NCBI RefSeq assembly: GCF_019649055.1
Contig: NW_026570296.1
Span: forward strand, 616,295 to 680,294
Direction: 5' to 3'
Origin: Paramacrobiotus metropolitanus
Taxonomy: Eukaryota; Tardigrada; Eutardigrada; Parachela; Macrobiotidae
DNA: 64,000 nt
Positions 1-9,901 of this stretch are shown one piece after another (positions within the stretch are counted from its first letter, which is position 1; each line of letters opens with the position of its first letter). Below the pieces are notes generated by a model. It did not search any database and was not told where the DNA came from. It saw only the letters and a list, made by a program, of their open reading frames with translations. The translations under genes were made by a program, and so were the position numbers.

Positions 1-769
1 ACTTGCTGCTCCTTCTCCGCATTGAGCTCCTCAGAAGCAATCAGCTGCTTCAACTGTAATGTTAACGAACAGGAAGCAATACTTGCAGCTTGATCCCATG
101 TACGGTAAAACCACAGAACACACCTCAGCGACATCCAGCTCCAGAAAATCCTGCGACTGGGCGATGCTGACGAAATGCTCTAGGGCGAAGGCCTGACACG
201 CTTCCTTCAAGGTCGTACTTGACATCTGCTGCGCTTCACGGTAGAGGCTTAACCAGTTGGCTAGGTTTAAATTCTTCCGGAGAAAGAGCTGGCAGATGTC
301 CGCGATCTGCCGCATCTCCAGCAGATCCGCTGCCTGCAGAAGCAGGAGCGCGTTACTGCTGCTGCTAACGGAGACCTCGCAGGAATACATATAGTCAATC
401 AACCTGCAACGCACCATTCAGTGCGGTATATGGCTATTGAAATGCCAGCATCTCCACTCACTGTTGCAGGATGTCGTGGGGAACATTATGCAGCTGGATA
501 GTGTTCTGTTGGGACTCCTTCGACTGGGAGCGCAGCATGCGTCGGAACCAGCCGCTGCGTGCCATCAGCACGTTGCGGTGACAAGGAATCGCCTCTGCCG
601 GCTTCTCTGGATCCACCGCACCTCGAACCGCTACATCACAAAAATCGTGACGCGCATCTTGCAGTCCCAGCAAAAACTCGGTTCCGTCGAGTTTCGGCAG
701 AGTCGAATTGTCGGACAATCGCAGCCGTTTGCGGGTAGATCCTGAAGTACATGGCGCGATTCCCGCCAT
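1..769 (-). CDS. Kelch-like BTB-BACK protein, 5' part (3' end outside window)
   Basis: Three exons on the minus strand can be read: 462-769 (ATG at 769), 124-403 and 1-53, with introns 404-461 and 54-123 that start GTGAGT and GTGTGT and end TTGCAG and TTACAG. Splicing keeps one frame across all three. The first exon has a BTB core (FCDVAV, then IPCHRNVLMARS), the second completes BTB and enters BACK (LIDYMYSCEVSVSS, ADLLEM, CQLFLRKNL), and the third gives a typical BACK motif (LIASEELNAEKEQQV). Family knowledge: such proteins are usually substrate adaptors for cullin-3 ubiquitin ligases, with kelch repeats following BACK; those would lie left of the window. It differs from the BTBD-like cluster to the right in exon plan and sequence. 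The exact paralogue cannot be named. Confidence 0.75.
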
Positions 770-1809
770 ATTCCCGATGCAGCCTTATGGAGCACTCGGT
801 TTTTAAGGTTGTTTGTTTAGAAAAAACTGATTAATTTGGTTGAACGACCTGCAACGAGCTGTCATGTCTACCGCAAATATGATGCCATATCTGATGTGTG
901 ACTTACCTATGTAATTAATCCAGCCAGTCAATATGTCCAACAAAATTCCCAGCACAGAGCTCTATAAAAAAATGAGCGCAGTTCCCACCTTCCCAGATAA
1001 TAACCAACTTGCTCAGCGCAAATTCCAGTTTTTCAGATGACAAACATCACTATGAAATACCTGAATAAAAATCAGAGTCAAACTGGGCACAGTGGGTCTG
1101 CAAGTTTTTATTTCATGAAACGGCCCTTGAGCGGTTGTTATTTACCAGCCGAAACTGCCACCATGGTTCCGCCAGTGGCAGCTACGTGAATAACTCAAAT
1201 TCCAGAATGCGCTTCGGATCCTAACTCTTTGGTTCGATTCTAAGTTTGTGCCATAAGTGGTTTAGCCTCTCTTCGTGTTTCCCGGTGAACGATTGCATTA
1301 TGTACACTGATTACAAATCAATGCAATCTGATAATCTAGTATGAAGTGAAATGCCGCAACCGTTTTGGGCACTTTGTCAGGAAAGAGCAAACTTGTTACC
1401 GACGAAAGATTTTGATTGTCTTTTATAGCCCTAAAATGGCAATGTGTGAAGTCGTATTGTTGACATACCTTCGGTGTATGAATTTATGTAATTTATTTAA
1501 TTTTATTTAATAAACAAAACTATTTGATAGTCAGTTGCATGAAGGCCGTATGTATCATGGCACAACAAGCAAGATTTGGCCAGCGACTCAGTTCACCTGA
1601 GTAGCGGTAGTGCTTGTGCACTATTGTTACATCACGCAGTAGTCGTATTAATAGAATTTAATAAGATTCTGAAGCTCGCCAAACACGCGACTGATACTTT
1701 GCCATGGTCAATGCAGTGACCAGTTCCCAGGTAAGCCACAATCATAGGCATAACCGCCATAACCAAAACGTAAACAACAACTATGTGACCTTTAGAAATA
1801 CACGCGAGA
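770..1809. other. Intergenic stretch, nothing recognised
   Basis: About 1 kb of AT-rich sequence between the start of the kelch-like gene and the stop of the next BTB-BACK gene. No open frame with family character, RNA gene or repeat was recognised. One isolated TGACCTTT occurs near 1786, unlike its dense occurrence inside the retroelement. Confidence 0.5.
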
Positions 1810-4800
1810 TCATTCTAAGCCTTTACACTTTGCATGCTTTGTTTTCCATGCCTCCAGATGTAAATCATGAAGTTTGAGATCAGCAAATTCAACATTCCGA
1901 CCTCCGTTCAAGCTAATCCGATGCAGTCCACCCTCCAAAGCAGTGTCGTAATATCCAAAGTTTCCCAACGAGGTGATTAACACCAGCTGGTCCTTCTGCA
2001 AGATATGCTCCGCCAGAATCACTGTGTCTATCGGAGCGACAGCTTCCGAGCCGCCTTTACACCAACTAAAAACCGCTTCCTGTTCGTGGGCCTTGGTTAT
2101 TCGGGCTGGCTTCCAAAACCCGGAGCCAGGCACCAGCACAAACACCTGGGCTCCCGCACGTAACCCATGCTGTCCTTTTCGACGCTGCGCGGGGAACGGA
2201 AGCACCGGCTTTACTTTGGCACTGTGGTAAACGAACAAGTTCAACAACTCCGGTACAGTCAGCAGGCCGCTCTACAAAATGAGCCATCACATGACAGACA
2301 AAATTACACTTCTACCGCGTTAACGCCCATGTACCTTACTGGGACCTTCAGCCAGTTCGGTATTTGTCAGCAGCGGAAATCGTACAAGGAATAACGCGGC
2401 GCCCAACATCTGGCGACGGTTAGCGCCGGAGTCATTCAGGCCGTTACGAATGCAAGCGGCCGTTGCCCACCTACAACAATACTAAAGCGATGAATGTTGT
2501 CTAAGCGGTTCACCATGTGTGGCTACCAGTTCTGACCAGCTGACCATGCGCGTAGCTTGACTAGACACATTATCGGAAGCTGCTCATTCTATTTCTAAAC
2601 CTCATTTTAGTTTTGTTTTTTCTTCCGTTCTTACGGGACGTCGTGCGGCCGGCAGGGGATAAAAGGTGGCAGTGACAGCTGCCACTGGCAACTGCCACCG
2701 GCAGTGGCATTTGCCACTACGCATTCTGGCAAGCGATAAAACGTGGCAACTGCCAAAAATTGAAAATTCAAAATCAGCGAAAGACGATTCTGTCAAACAA
2801 CGATAAGTTCCATGTATAGGGAGAATCTTGTATTCTCCCAGATCGACTCTATAGAATTTATCCATGGACCCCTCAACCGGAGTCGTGTGCCCGCGCCTTC
2901 CAATGCAGCAAGCGCAGCTATCACAGAATACAGTCATAACACCCAGAATCAGTTCCGCTCAAGACCGAAACACGGTCGGTGCGACACTGCGACGGTATTC
3001 TAAAAGCGTCCTTTCACATAAGATCAGCCAGTTCCGGCAAACCTTGGATAACACATGACACATCCTGAACGTCTATTGAATAAACTGACTGTTCTATCGC
3101 CTGTAGATAAACGCGGTTTAAAACAAGCATGTTTTACGACGGTGATGTGTCATAAAAAACCAAACGAAAAGTTAACAAAGTCGTTGTGTATCGTTCAAAA
3201 TTTTGGTTCGCTGCTGTACTTAAACTGATACGAGCGCTTAAAGCTGCTGGTACATACAATTATATAAAAATACCTAATATCCGTTCAACACGAACGCTGT
3301 AGTCGAGTGTGCAAATCTCTATAAATACTTCGTAGTGAATAAATTCTGAAAATCATTCGAAGGCACAATCAGAGCCACTGCCGCAGTGGACGCGTTGCAA
3401 ACCGAAGCGCCTTTGTTAACTGGTGAATGGGGCACTTGTGACGGTGGCCGCATTGGCGTACAAGGGACACACGACTCCGGGTGAAGTGTTCATGGATAAG
3501 TTCTATAGCGTCGATCTAGGAAAATGCAAAGATTCTCCCTATAGACCTTATCCTTGGATGGCAGAATCGTCTCTAGCTGATTCTGAATTATTGGCAGTTG
3601 CCATGTTCTATCGCTTGCCAGAACGCATAGTGGCAAATGCCACTGCCGGTGGCATTTGCCAGTGGCAGGTGCCACTGCCACCTTTTATCCCCTGCCCGTG
3701 CGGCCTGCGATCTAGCCGCAGAGTTAACTGGTGTTTCTCGATTCTGCTGATCGTAATCATAGCTGCGTCGTGACCTCGCATCCTTTTCCAACCTGAACAG
3801 TCGTTTGCTCTTTGGAAGCGCTGTATAAGCAATTCCAGTTGAGATGCTTTAAGAGCATCGCTTTAATATTTTGCATGTTACGAACCTGTATTTCCGAGGT
3901 TTAGTTTCCGAAATCTCTGACGCTTTCCGAAATTTAGAATTCAGCCAGGCTGTTTTATGTAACCGATACCATTTCGTAGACGCAATATTACAATAATAAA
4001 CGCTTGACAACAAGAACTAATTATACAAAAAGGCGAAGATTCAGCCGCCTAGGCGCCTAGAAGGTCTCACATTCTGTCAACGCTTAGGTTACCTTTCAAC
4101 AGCCAAATAAATAACGTGCTCCTCCGCCGACAGCGTATCGCGCTGCAAAATCTTTGTCAGCGCATCCAGAGAGATCTCCGGGAATTCATTCGACTGCAGG
4201 ATGAAAGTAGTTTTCGCATCCACGATAGCCATACATTGCTCCACGATGCTGGCAGCATGCCAACCACAAGCCTACCAACAGAACCCATTTTCGCTATTCT
4301 GCACAGTGCCCACAGGGATGCTTTATAAAACGACAGTCGTGCCTGTTTTAAAGTGGCCACACAGTTGTCAGCGTTTAAATGGCTCGTGATGAAGGTAGAG
4401 CAAATAACTGCCATCTGCGACAGATCGTATTTGATGGCACACCCCATGGTCGCAAAAGCGTTGTCAGTGGTGAGTTGATCAACCGCGTCCGTGTATATGA
4501 ACCTGCAAGATGGTGAAAATAGGTCACAGTAAAACAGATGATATAATGTTAAAGTTTTTCGGATTCAGGAACAAAAGTTACGTATAGAACGCCAAGAAGT
4601 AGGTCAAAAGGTAGCGCCCGGTATAATACGAGTAGGTAAAAAAAACGATGGAGACCAACGCACCTGAGCATATTGGCAAAGGCGTCTGGATGAATATCGG
4701 GAATTTCGATGATGGCATCTCTACATTTTTTTGGCAGCCTTCCGTAGAACATCGCGCGGAACACGGTGCTGCGCAGGCTCAAGACTAGTCTAAAAATTGT

Positions 4801-5050
4801 ACAACATCAGTAATCATGACGACCCATAATTAGCAACTGCGAACGACCGACTACGTCTGAGCTTATCTGCTAGTGGGGTGTCTTACTTGTGGGCGGGGAA
4901 ACTTTCCGTATTCCCAAAGTCATGTCCCACTGCGAAGCGCACATCGCTCAGTTCTCCACTGGCGAAAGTTTGCTTCCACAGTTTCATGAAGCCACATGTT
5001 CGATCAGGGACACACTGTTGGCTCTCTGGTGTAGCTGGTTTCGTAGACAT
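1810..5050 (-). CDS. BTB-BACK protein with novel C-terminal module, 408 aa, six exons
   Basis: Exons 4887-5050, 4664-4789, 4343-4502, 4093-4271, 2335-2470 and 1810-2271 splice into one 408-codon frame. The start MSTKPATPE is chosen because paralogues begin with MST; an in-frame ATG five codons upstream (5065) is possible. Order: BTB (LSDVRFAVGHDFG, VFRAMFYGRLP, IPDIHPDAFANMLR, YTDAVDQL), BACK (SIVEQCMAIVDA, then ANRRQMLGAALFLVRFPLL), then a module with AQVFVLVPGSGFW, PARITKAHEQEAVFSW and GGLHRISLNGG. By family this resembles BTBD1/2/3/6 cullin-3 adaptors, but the C-terminus is not an obvious PHR domain. Intron 4 (2471-4092) is about 1.6 kb instead of under 200 bp because an inverted-repeat element sits in it. 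Intron 3 begins with GC rather than GT. Confidence 0.85.
2641..3711. repeat. Inverted-repeat (foldback, MITE-like) element in a BTB gene intron
   Basis: The arms 2641-2908 and 3446-3711 are imperfect inverted copies: both contain the GGGGATAAAAGGTGGCAG end (in opposite orientation), a run of short TGGCA/TGCCA palindromes, a CATGGATAA.TTCTATAG block and a CACACGACTCCGG inner end. About 540 bp of unique sequence separates them. No transposase-like frame is present, so it looks non-autonomous. It lies wholly within intron 4 of the 1810-5050 gene. A clear target duplication was not identified. Confidence 0.75.
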
Positions 5051-7030
5051 GGCTGGGTATTTCAACGACCGGCTTATTAATGAAAAGTGAAGAAAAAGAT
5101 TCGAAAATCAAAAATTAGATGGACGTACGTCTTACATACAGATATGAGAAAAAAGTCATTTACTGTGTTGGAATTCACACAAGGATTAAGAAAAATGAGA
5201 TCCTTACTGAAACGTTCAATGCATACTCGCAATTATTGCCAATGTGTTTCCTGCTCCTAACGTAACCAAACTACAAACCGATCAAATCGTGGGGAAATAG
5301 TTCATTCATCCCATGGGCAGTGGTGCTACTCACCATACACAACGGACAGAACTCAAGCGGACGCTGGGCAGTCTGACCTAAAACCTACAATACACCTATT
5401 TGACCCAGAACCTGCTTCTATGTGACCTGTGTCCGGAATACTGACATTGTTAGGTCACGATCCGGCTGTCAACTATACGCACAGTCGTATCGTTTAAACG
5501 CCATTTGTTTTTTGTGCATAATCCGCAGTAGACAGCGGCTGCCAGACTGGTAACGTGTGTCATCACAATGGAGGCGACTTCCTATGTTTAGGCAGCACCC
5601 ATAGGCGGCGGAATTATCGAGCGAGCGACGGTAGCATAAGCTGGACTGCTCTGTTTACTTTTCAACTGTTTCTCTTTCAGGCCATGCTGAGGTATAGAAA
5701 ATCCGGACATAAAAATGGCATTCGGAGCGACGGTGGCAATTTATCTGTGTTGTTTTAACTGTAAGCCCATTTGTTTTTGAAAACGTGATTTGCATCAGAC
5801 GCTTTGCAGATATCGTACATCGGCGATGTCAGCAAGCGTAAAGTTGTTGATGGTTTATGCCTTTATGGTCGCCTAAGACTAAAAGGAAAAATCTTGTAAT
5901 CGTAACAGATAGACTGACCGCTTCCGGTCAATCTATCTATTACACAACTTTACAACTTTCAAGACTGCTCACATTGTCGACTTAACAACGGACCCTACGG
6001 GAACCACAACAGAACTGTCTATTGGTACATAAACTATTTACAACACAAGCCAGTTCTCATAAGCACAGACGAACTTATATCAAGAACTAGTCGATTGCTT
6101 TTGAGTGCTGAAACTCTTAACATTAGGTGAACTAACAACACTTAAAACCTAACGCCATTCGTTAACACTCCAATTAGGCAGCTGTTCCTTGATAATTCAT
6201 TACTGGAATTACGTAGTAATTGGACATCTAGGATGTGCTTATAACGAACAGACCTGCCAGTGACACTGTGACAGCGAGTACAGCTGGAAGATAAAAATCA
6301 GTGTACGCTGTGGCTGTTTGAGCAGTCATCTTGCGCCAGTGCTCAGAACAAGGAATCGAGTCGCTGGTCACGGTAGGAACCGTTTTCGCCGCAGTTTCGG
6401 TGCTGTGCTGTGGTGCAGCGGCACATCGCCTGGAAGAACATGAAACTGTCCATTGCCGGCGCCCGAGGATAATCATCGTCTACCAGATCGCCGTATCGTG
6501 ATTCTTTTGCTCTTATCATTCTTTTTGACGATCCTATAGTCCGTGGTTTGCGTTTAGGCTAGAATAAGTTGGAACACCTCCGTTGCACACTGGTCGATAA
6601 ATATAACGATAACGCCGCGAGGCAACTCGCGAGCCTTGCCGAATAATATCCCATTTTGCTCAAAACTGACCAAAAGCTACCCATATGCATAAAGTAATAA
6701 TAATAGCACAATTTGAATGGCGCATACAATATGAACTACTGCTGCGAACTTACGCGACTACCATGGTTACTTTTAGTGATAACATTACACCGTGATTGCA
6801 CTGAACTTTATTCCATTATCAAGTACGAAACTAATGGACAGTTGAACCACAAAGCCATTATTTCAATACGGAAAACAATAACATTCCAAGCAAGGCTGAA
6901 AAAACAGACATGCTCGCGCCAAATAAAAGAACTAGAAGCTGTCCCAAGCGAAATAAATAAACGAGAGAAATAAAAAAACGTGCCTTGAAGATAGGACAAT
7001 ACCAAGGAAGCTTACTCGCAACTTCTCAGT
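5051..7030. other. Intergenic region, no gene recognised
   Basis: Nearly 2 kb between the start of one BTB-BACK gene and the stop of the next, both on the minus strand. Only short, characterless frames occur. The one structure seen is the hairpin at 5903-5942. Confidence 0.5.
5903..5942. repeat. 18-bp-stem hairpin with CTTC loop
   Basis: Arms 5903-5920 and 5925-5942 pair over 18 positions with two mismatches around a 4-nt loop (core GACTGACCG CTTC CGGTCAATC). On a minus-strand RNA both mismatches would be G-U pairs. It is too short for an ordinary pre-miRNA; function unknown. Confidence 0.6.
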
Positions 7031-8117
7031 TTATTTTCCATTGCGCGCCTTCCATAACGCCACATCAGCTCCGGGCAGCATTAAATCCGCTAGTTTGACA
7101 ATTCGCCATCCATTCTGTCCAGAAATGTGATGCTGCCCATCCAGCGATGCGTGCTGGTACTGTACGTACCCGTTCGAAAACGCATAAACCGCTTGGTCTT
7201 TTTTCAGGATGTCTTTTATGGGGATCATCTTGTCTGGCGTGGCAGCTCCTTTCATTCCGGTTCGACACCACGTAAACGAAACACGTTCCCGCTCGACCGC
7301 GCATATGGTCGCTGGCTCCCACCAAGATCCTGCATAGCCTGAAGATTCCACAAATACTTCATCTCCCTTGGTGAACCCTATGCACACTCCCGTCCGGCAC
7401 GCTGTGGGAAAAGCCAGATTTTGTGGCTTCACTGTAGCGTTCTGGTACAAAAGCACGCTAAGCAGCTCCCCTTCGCTCAGCAGACCGCTCTATAACCAGG
7501 ATTCAGGATGCACGAAAAACTGTCAAACAGGCCAAGAAATCGCAGATTCAGGTTCGTCCGTACCTTGCCGGGACCATCAGCCAGTTGCGTGCCAGTCAAG
7601 AGCGGAAAGCGCACAAGGCACAAAGCGTCACCCAACATCTGGCGCCGATTAGCGCCAGATGCATCCAAGGCGTTGCGAGCGCAGGCCGCCTCTGCCCACC
7701 TGCAACAACAACCTTCATGCTGCCGAATAACAGATTTACCGTATTTTGTAGGCGTCTGTTTCTTGTCATGGCTGGAATACTTTATATAATACCGGTCACG
7801 AGATTCACGGCAGTTTACGGACGCAATTTATGTGTCTAAACCGCCCGATACCTTTCCGCAGCCAAATAGATCTCGTTTTCCTCGGCCGATAGCGTATCAC
7901 GCTTCAGAATTTTCTGCAGTGTATCCTGTGAGATGTCGGTGAATTCTGTCGACTGCAGAATCGCAGCACTATTCAGGTCCACCAGAACCAGGCACTTCTC
8001 CACAATGCTGTCAACATGCCAGTATTTTGCCTGTGAAGAAGCTATTTGTGAAATTGTGGTCATTAATTGTATTACGCAGTCCCTGCTAGAGAAGCACGCA
8101 CCTCTTTCAAAACAGTC
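7031..8117 (-). pseudogene. BTB-BACK gene, 3' half (exons 3b-6), split by retroelement 1
   Basis: Exons: last bases of exon 3 (8102-8117, including one TSD copy), exon 4 (7852-8030), exon 5 (7564-7699) and exon 6 (7031-7489). With the 5' half at 32588-33562 and one TSD copy removed, exon lengths are 170/123/160/179/136/459, a 408-codon frame with no other lesion. This half encodes BACK (YWHVDSIVEKCLVLVDLNS; ANRRQMLGDALCLVRFPLL; SGLLSEGELLSVLLYQNA) and the C-terminal module (GDEVFVESSGYAGSWWEPA, ISGQNGWRIVKLADL). The gene was evidently intact until the insertion. The element lies in the same transcriptional sense, so a chimeric transcript is conceivable, but a normal BTB domain cannot be made. 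Confidence 0.85.
8114..8117. repeat. Target-site duplication, left copy (AGTC)
   Basis: AGTC directly precedes the element end TCTAATGC; the matching AGTC is at 32588-32591 right after the other LTR. Removing the element and one copy restores an exon 3 of exactly 160 bp, as in paralogues. Confidence 0.9.
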
Positions 8118-8461
8118 TCTAATGCTAGATCCAACTGTGATCCAGATACGGAGACCTAAACGGAATAGATCCCGTGGAGTGAGCTATGCGATTAGTATAG
8201 CGAACTACGCGTAATCACGAAACGTCGCACCGCTAATAGCTGACTTTTAATTAATTGAAAATTCCGACAACAGAAAATCAATAATGATCGGCGCAGCTCG
8301 ATCGTAAAGCGTGGAGCCCATTCAACAGTGTGTAACACTGTGCAGCACGTGCTATGCCGCGCCCACTAACACAACTCAAGCCAATCAGAAGAGACACAAC
8401 ACAGACACGTAATCCAGTGGCGTAGCGTTGCGGACGTGAACGCTAGTGAACCCCGCTCACA
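8118..8461 (-). repeat. 3' LTR of element 1 (344 bp)
   Basis: In element sense it begins TGTGAGCG and ends GCATTAGA. It matches the 5' LTR at 32243-32587 except for four instead of five C's near the U3 end. It contains a palindromic E-box (CACGTG), an inverted CCAAT box (ATTGG) and a CAGTGTGTAACACTG hairpin. The sequence just upstream in sense is not clearly purine-rich, so the polypurine tract is uncertain. Confidence 0.95.
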
Positions 8462-9901
8462 TGCCTCTGGGGGGATGCCGAGCTCCTGTGAGGCTGGACA
8501 CACTCCCAAATCCACGAAAACGACGGTCGCCGGTGTCTGTGCGTGCTCAAGAACATCAAATTCTCTTAGTCCATGTTATCACATCAATTCCGTAAAGGCA
8601 CAATTCTGTTTAATACAATGTGAAATAAAGAGATCCAATTATAAAAATACTATCAAATCATTAGGAACAGATCAACAATAACAGATCAACAAAAGTATTA
8701 ATCAAATTGTAGACTAGGATCCTCCATTTCTGACTCGCAAAGGTCACAGGTCCTGTCCACCGTTTTCTGCACTTTGGCCCATTCCGCTCTGTTGAGCAAG
8801 TCCGCGCATCCGTAGTGCGACTTTTCATCACAATCCGCTTGAGAATCAGGTGCGTATCAAGTACGACTTAGGAGTACTGCTTCAATCTTTGGAATATGGT
8901 GCGTATCATTCGTACGACTTCAAAATGAGATCCAATAAAGGTCATGGAGGGACGTCAATGAAGACAAGCGTAGTTCGCTTCCTCCCTGGTAAAGGTCATC
9001 CTTTGTTGAGATGATCCGTTGAGATGTGCGACTCGTTTTGGGTTAATGGTCCCAAAGGTCATGCGACTTGAATTCCGATACGGTGACTCTATTGGGCAAT
9101 TGATGATCCCAAAGGTCATCCCACTCGTCAAAACTTCTGTTAAAGGTCATGGAGGGACTTAGCCGATTTTCTGCGGCTTCAAGCACTTCTTTGCTTGCCT
9201 TCCTGGTAAAATTTGCAGTTTGACCTTTCCGTCGCACATCCAACTTCAATATGCCTCGAGCGGCCAGAGTGCCGGCAAGTTTACCGTAGCATCTCTGATG
9301 GGGCCGGCTAGTTACCGCATTAAGTTTACCCCATGAAATTTCCATCTTAAATCTTTTACTCTTGTTCGCCGCTTGTGGCTTACGTTAGTACGAGAAATCC
9401 GGCTTGATTACCGTAGTTTTTCTCGTTTTAATTATAACACTGAATCGCTTGAAAAGAGTGCCGGCATAGTTTACCGTAACAACTCTAATGAGGCCGGCTA
9501 ATTGCCGCATTAAGTTAACCTCATCAATATTCCACCTGTTGTCTTTCTCTTTTTCGCCGCTTGTGGCCCCGTTTCGTATTCAAGAGATCCGGCTTGATTA
9601 CCGTAGTTTCTCTTGTGCATTTATAACACTGAGTCGCTTAGAGAGGAGGGCCGGCTAACTGCCGTAGCAACTCCCTTGGGGCCGGCTTTATAGACCGAAT
9701 CAATTTCAACCCCAATAGATATTCCACATGATTTCTTTTAGGCAATTCTGTGCTATAAACGCTGCAAACAACAAATACACGAATGCAATTAATGTTAATA
9801 TGTCATATGTCACGGCCTTTATACAACACCATTTTCATCTTTGTGACGTACCGACAAATGCCGTAGACGTCCTTTCAATAGTGTGATCCTAAAGGTCAAC
9901 A
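8462..9901 (-). other. 3' untranslated region of element 1
   Basis: No convincing coding frame. Counting from the LTR inward it holds several plus-oriented AAAGGTCA octamers (near 8739, 8939, 8992, 9054, 9112, 9145, 9891), a repeated GGTGCGTATCA...GTACGACTT phrase near 8850 and 8910, and the hairpin array 9265-9715. The array lies in an imperfect tandem repeat of roughly 190 bp that also repeats TTCGCCGCTTGTGGC. Confidence 0.7.
9265..9715. repeat. Array of eight related stem-loops (CCGG...CCG core)
   Basis: Hairpins at 9265-9297, 9298-9334, 9390-9426, 9455-9486, 9488-9524, 9591-9615, about 9654-9674, and 9676-9715. Each has an internal CCGG-N7-10-CCG core, usually followed by TA or CA. The outer stems differ but pair: CAGAG/CTCTG, ATGGGG/CCCCAT, ACGAGAAA/TTTCTCGT, AGAGT/ACTCT, ATGAGG/CCTCAT, CAAGAGA/TCTCTTG, a weaker GGAG/CTCC, and TTGGGG/CCCCAA. 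Changing stem sequence with pairing kept is what selection for structure would give. The array is also present in element 2 (49108-49560) and one copy of the motif is in the 5' leader (31806-31839). Confidence 0.8.

Noticed and set aside
9298-9303. CTGATG near the hairpin array as a possible hammerhead ribozyme
   Set aside because: The GAAA and cleavage-site elements are missing and the phrase is not conserved in sister hairpins.
9265-9715. CRISPR-like array
   Set aside because: The repeats are imperfect, unevenly spaced hairpins inside a retroelement of a eukaryote.
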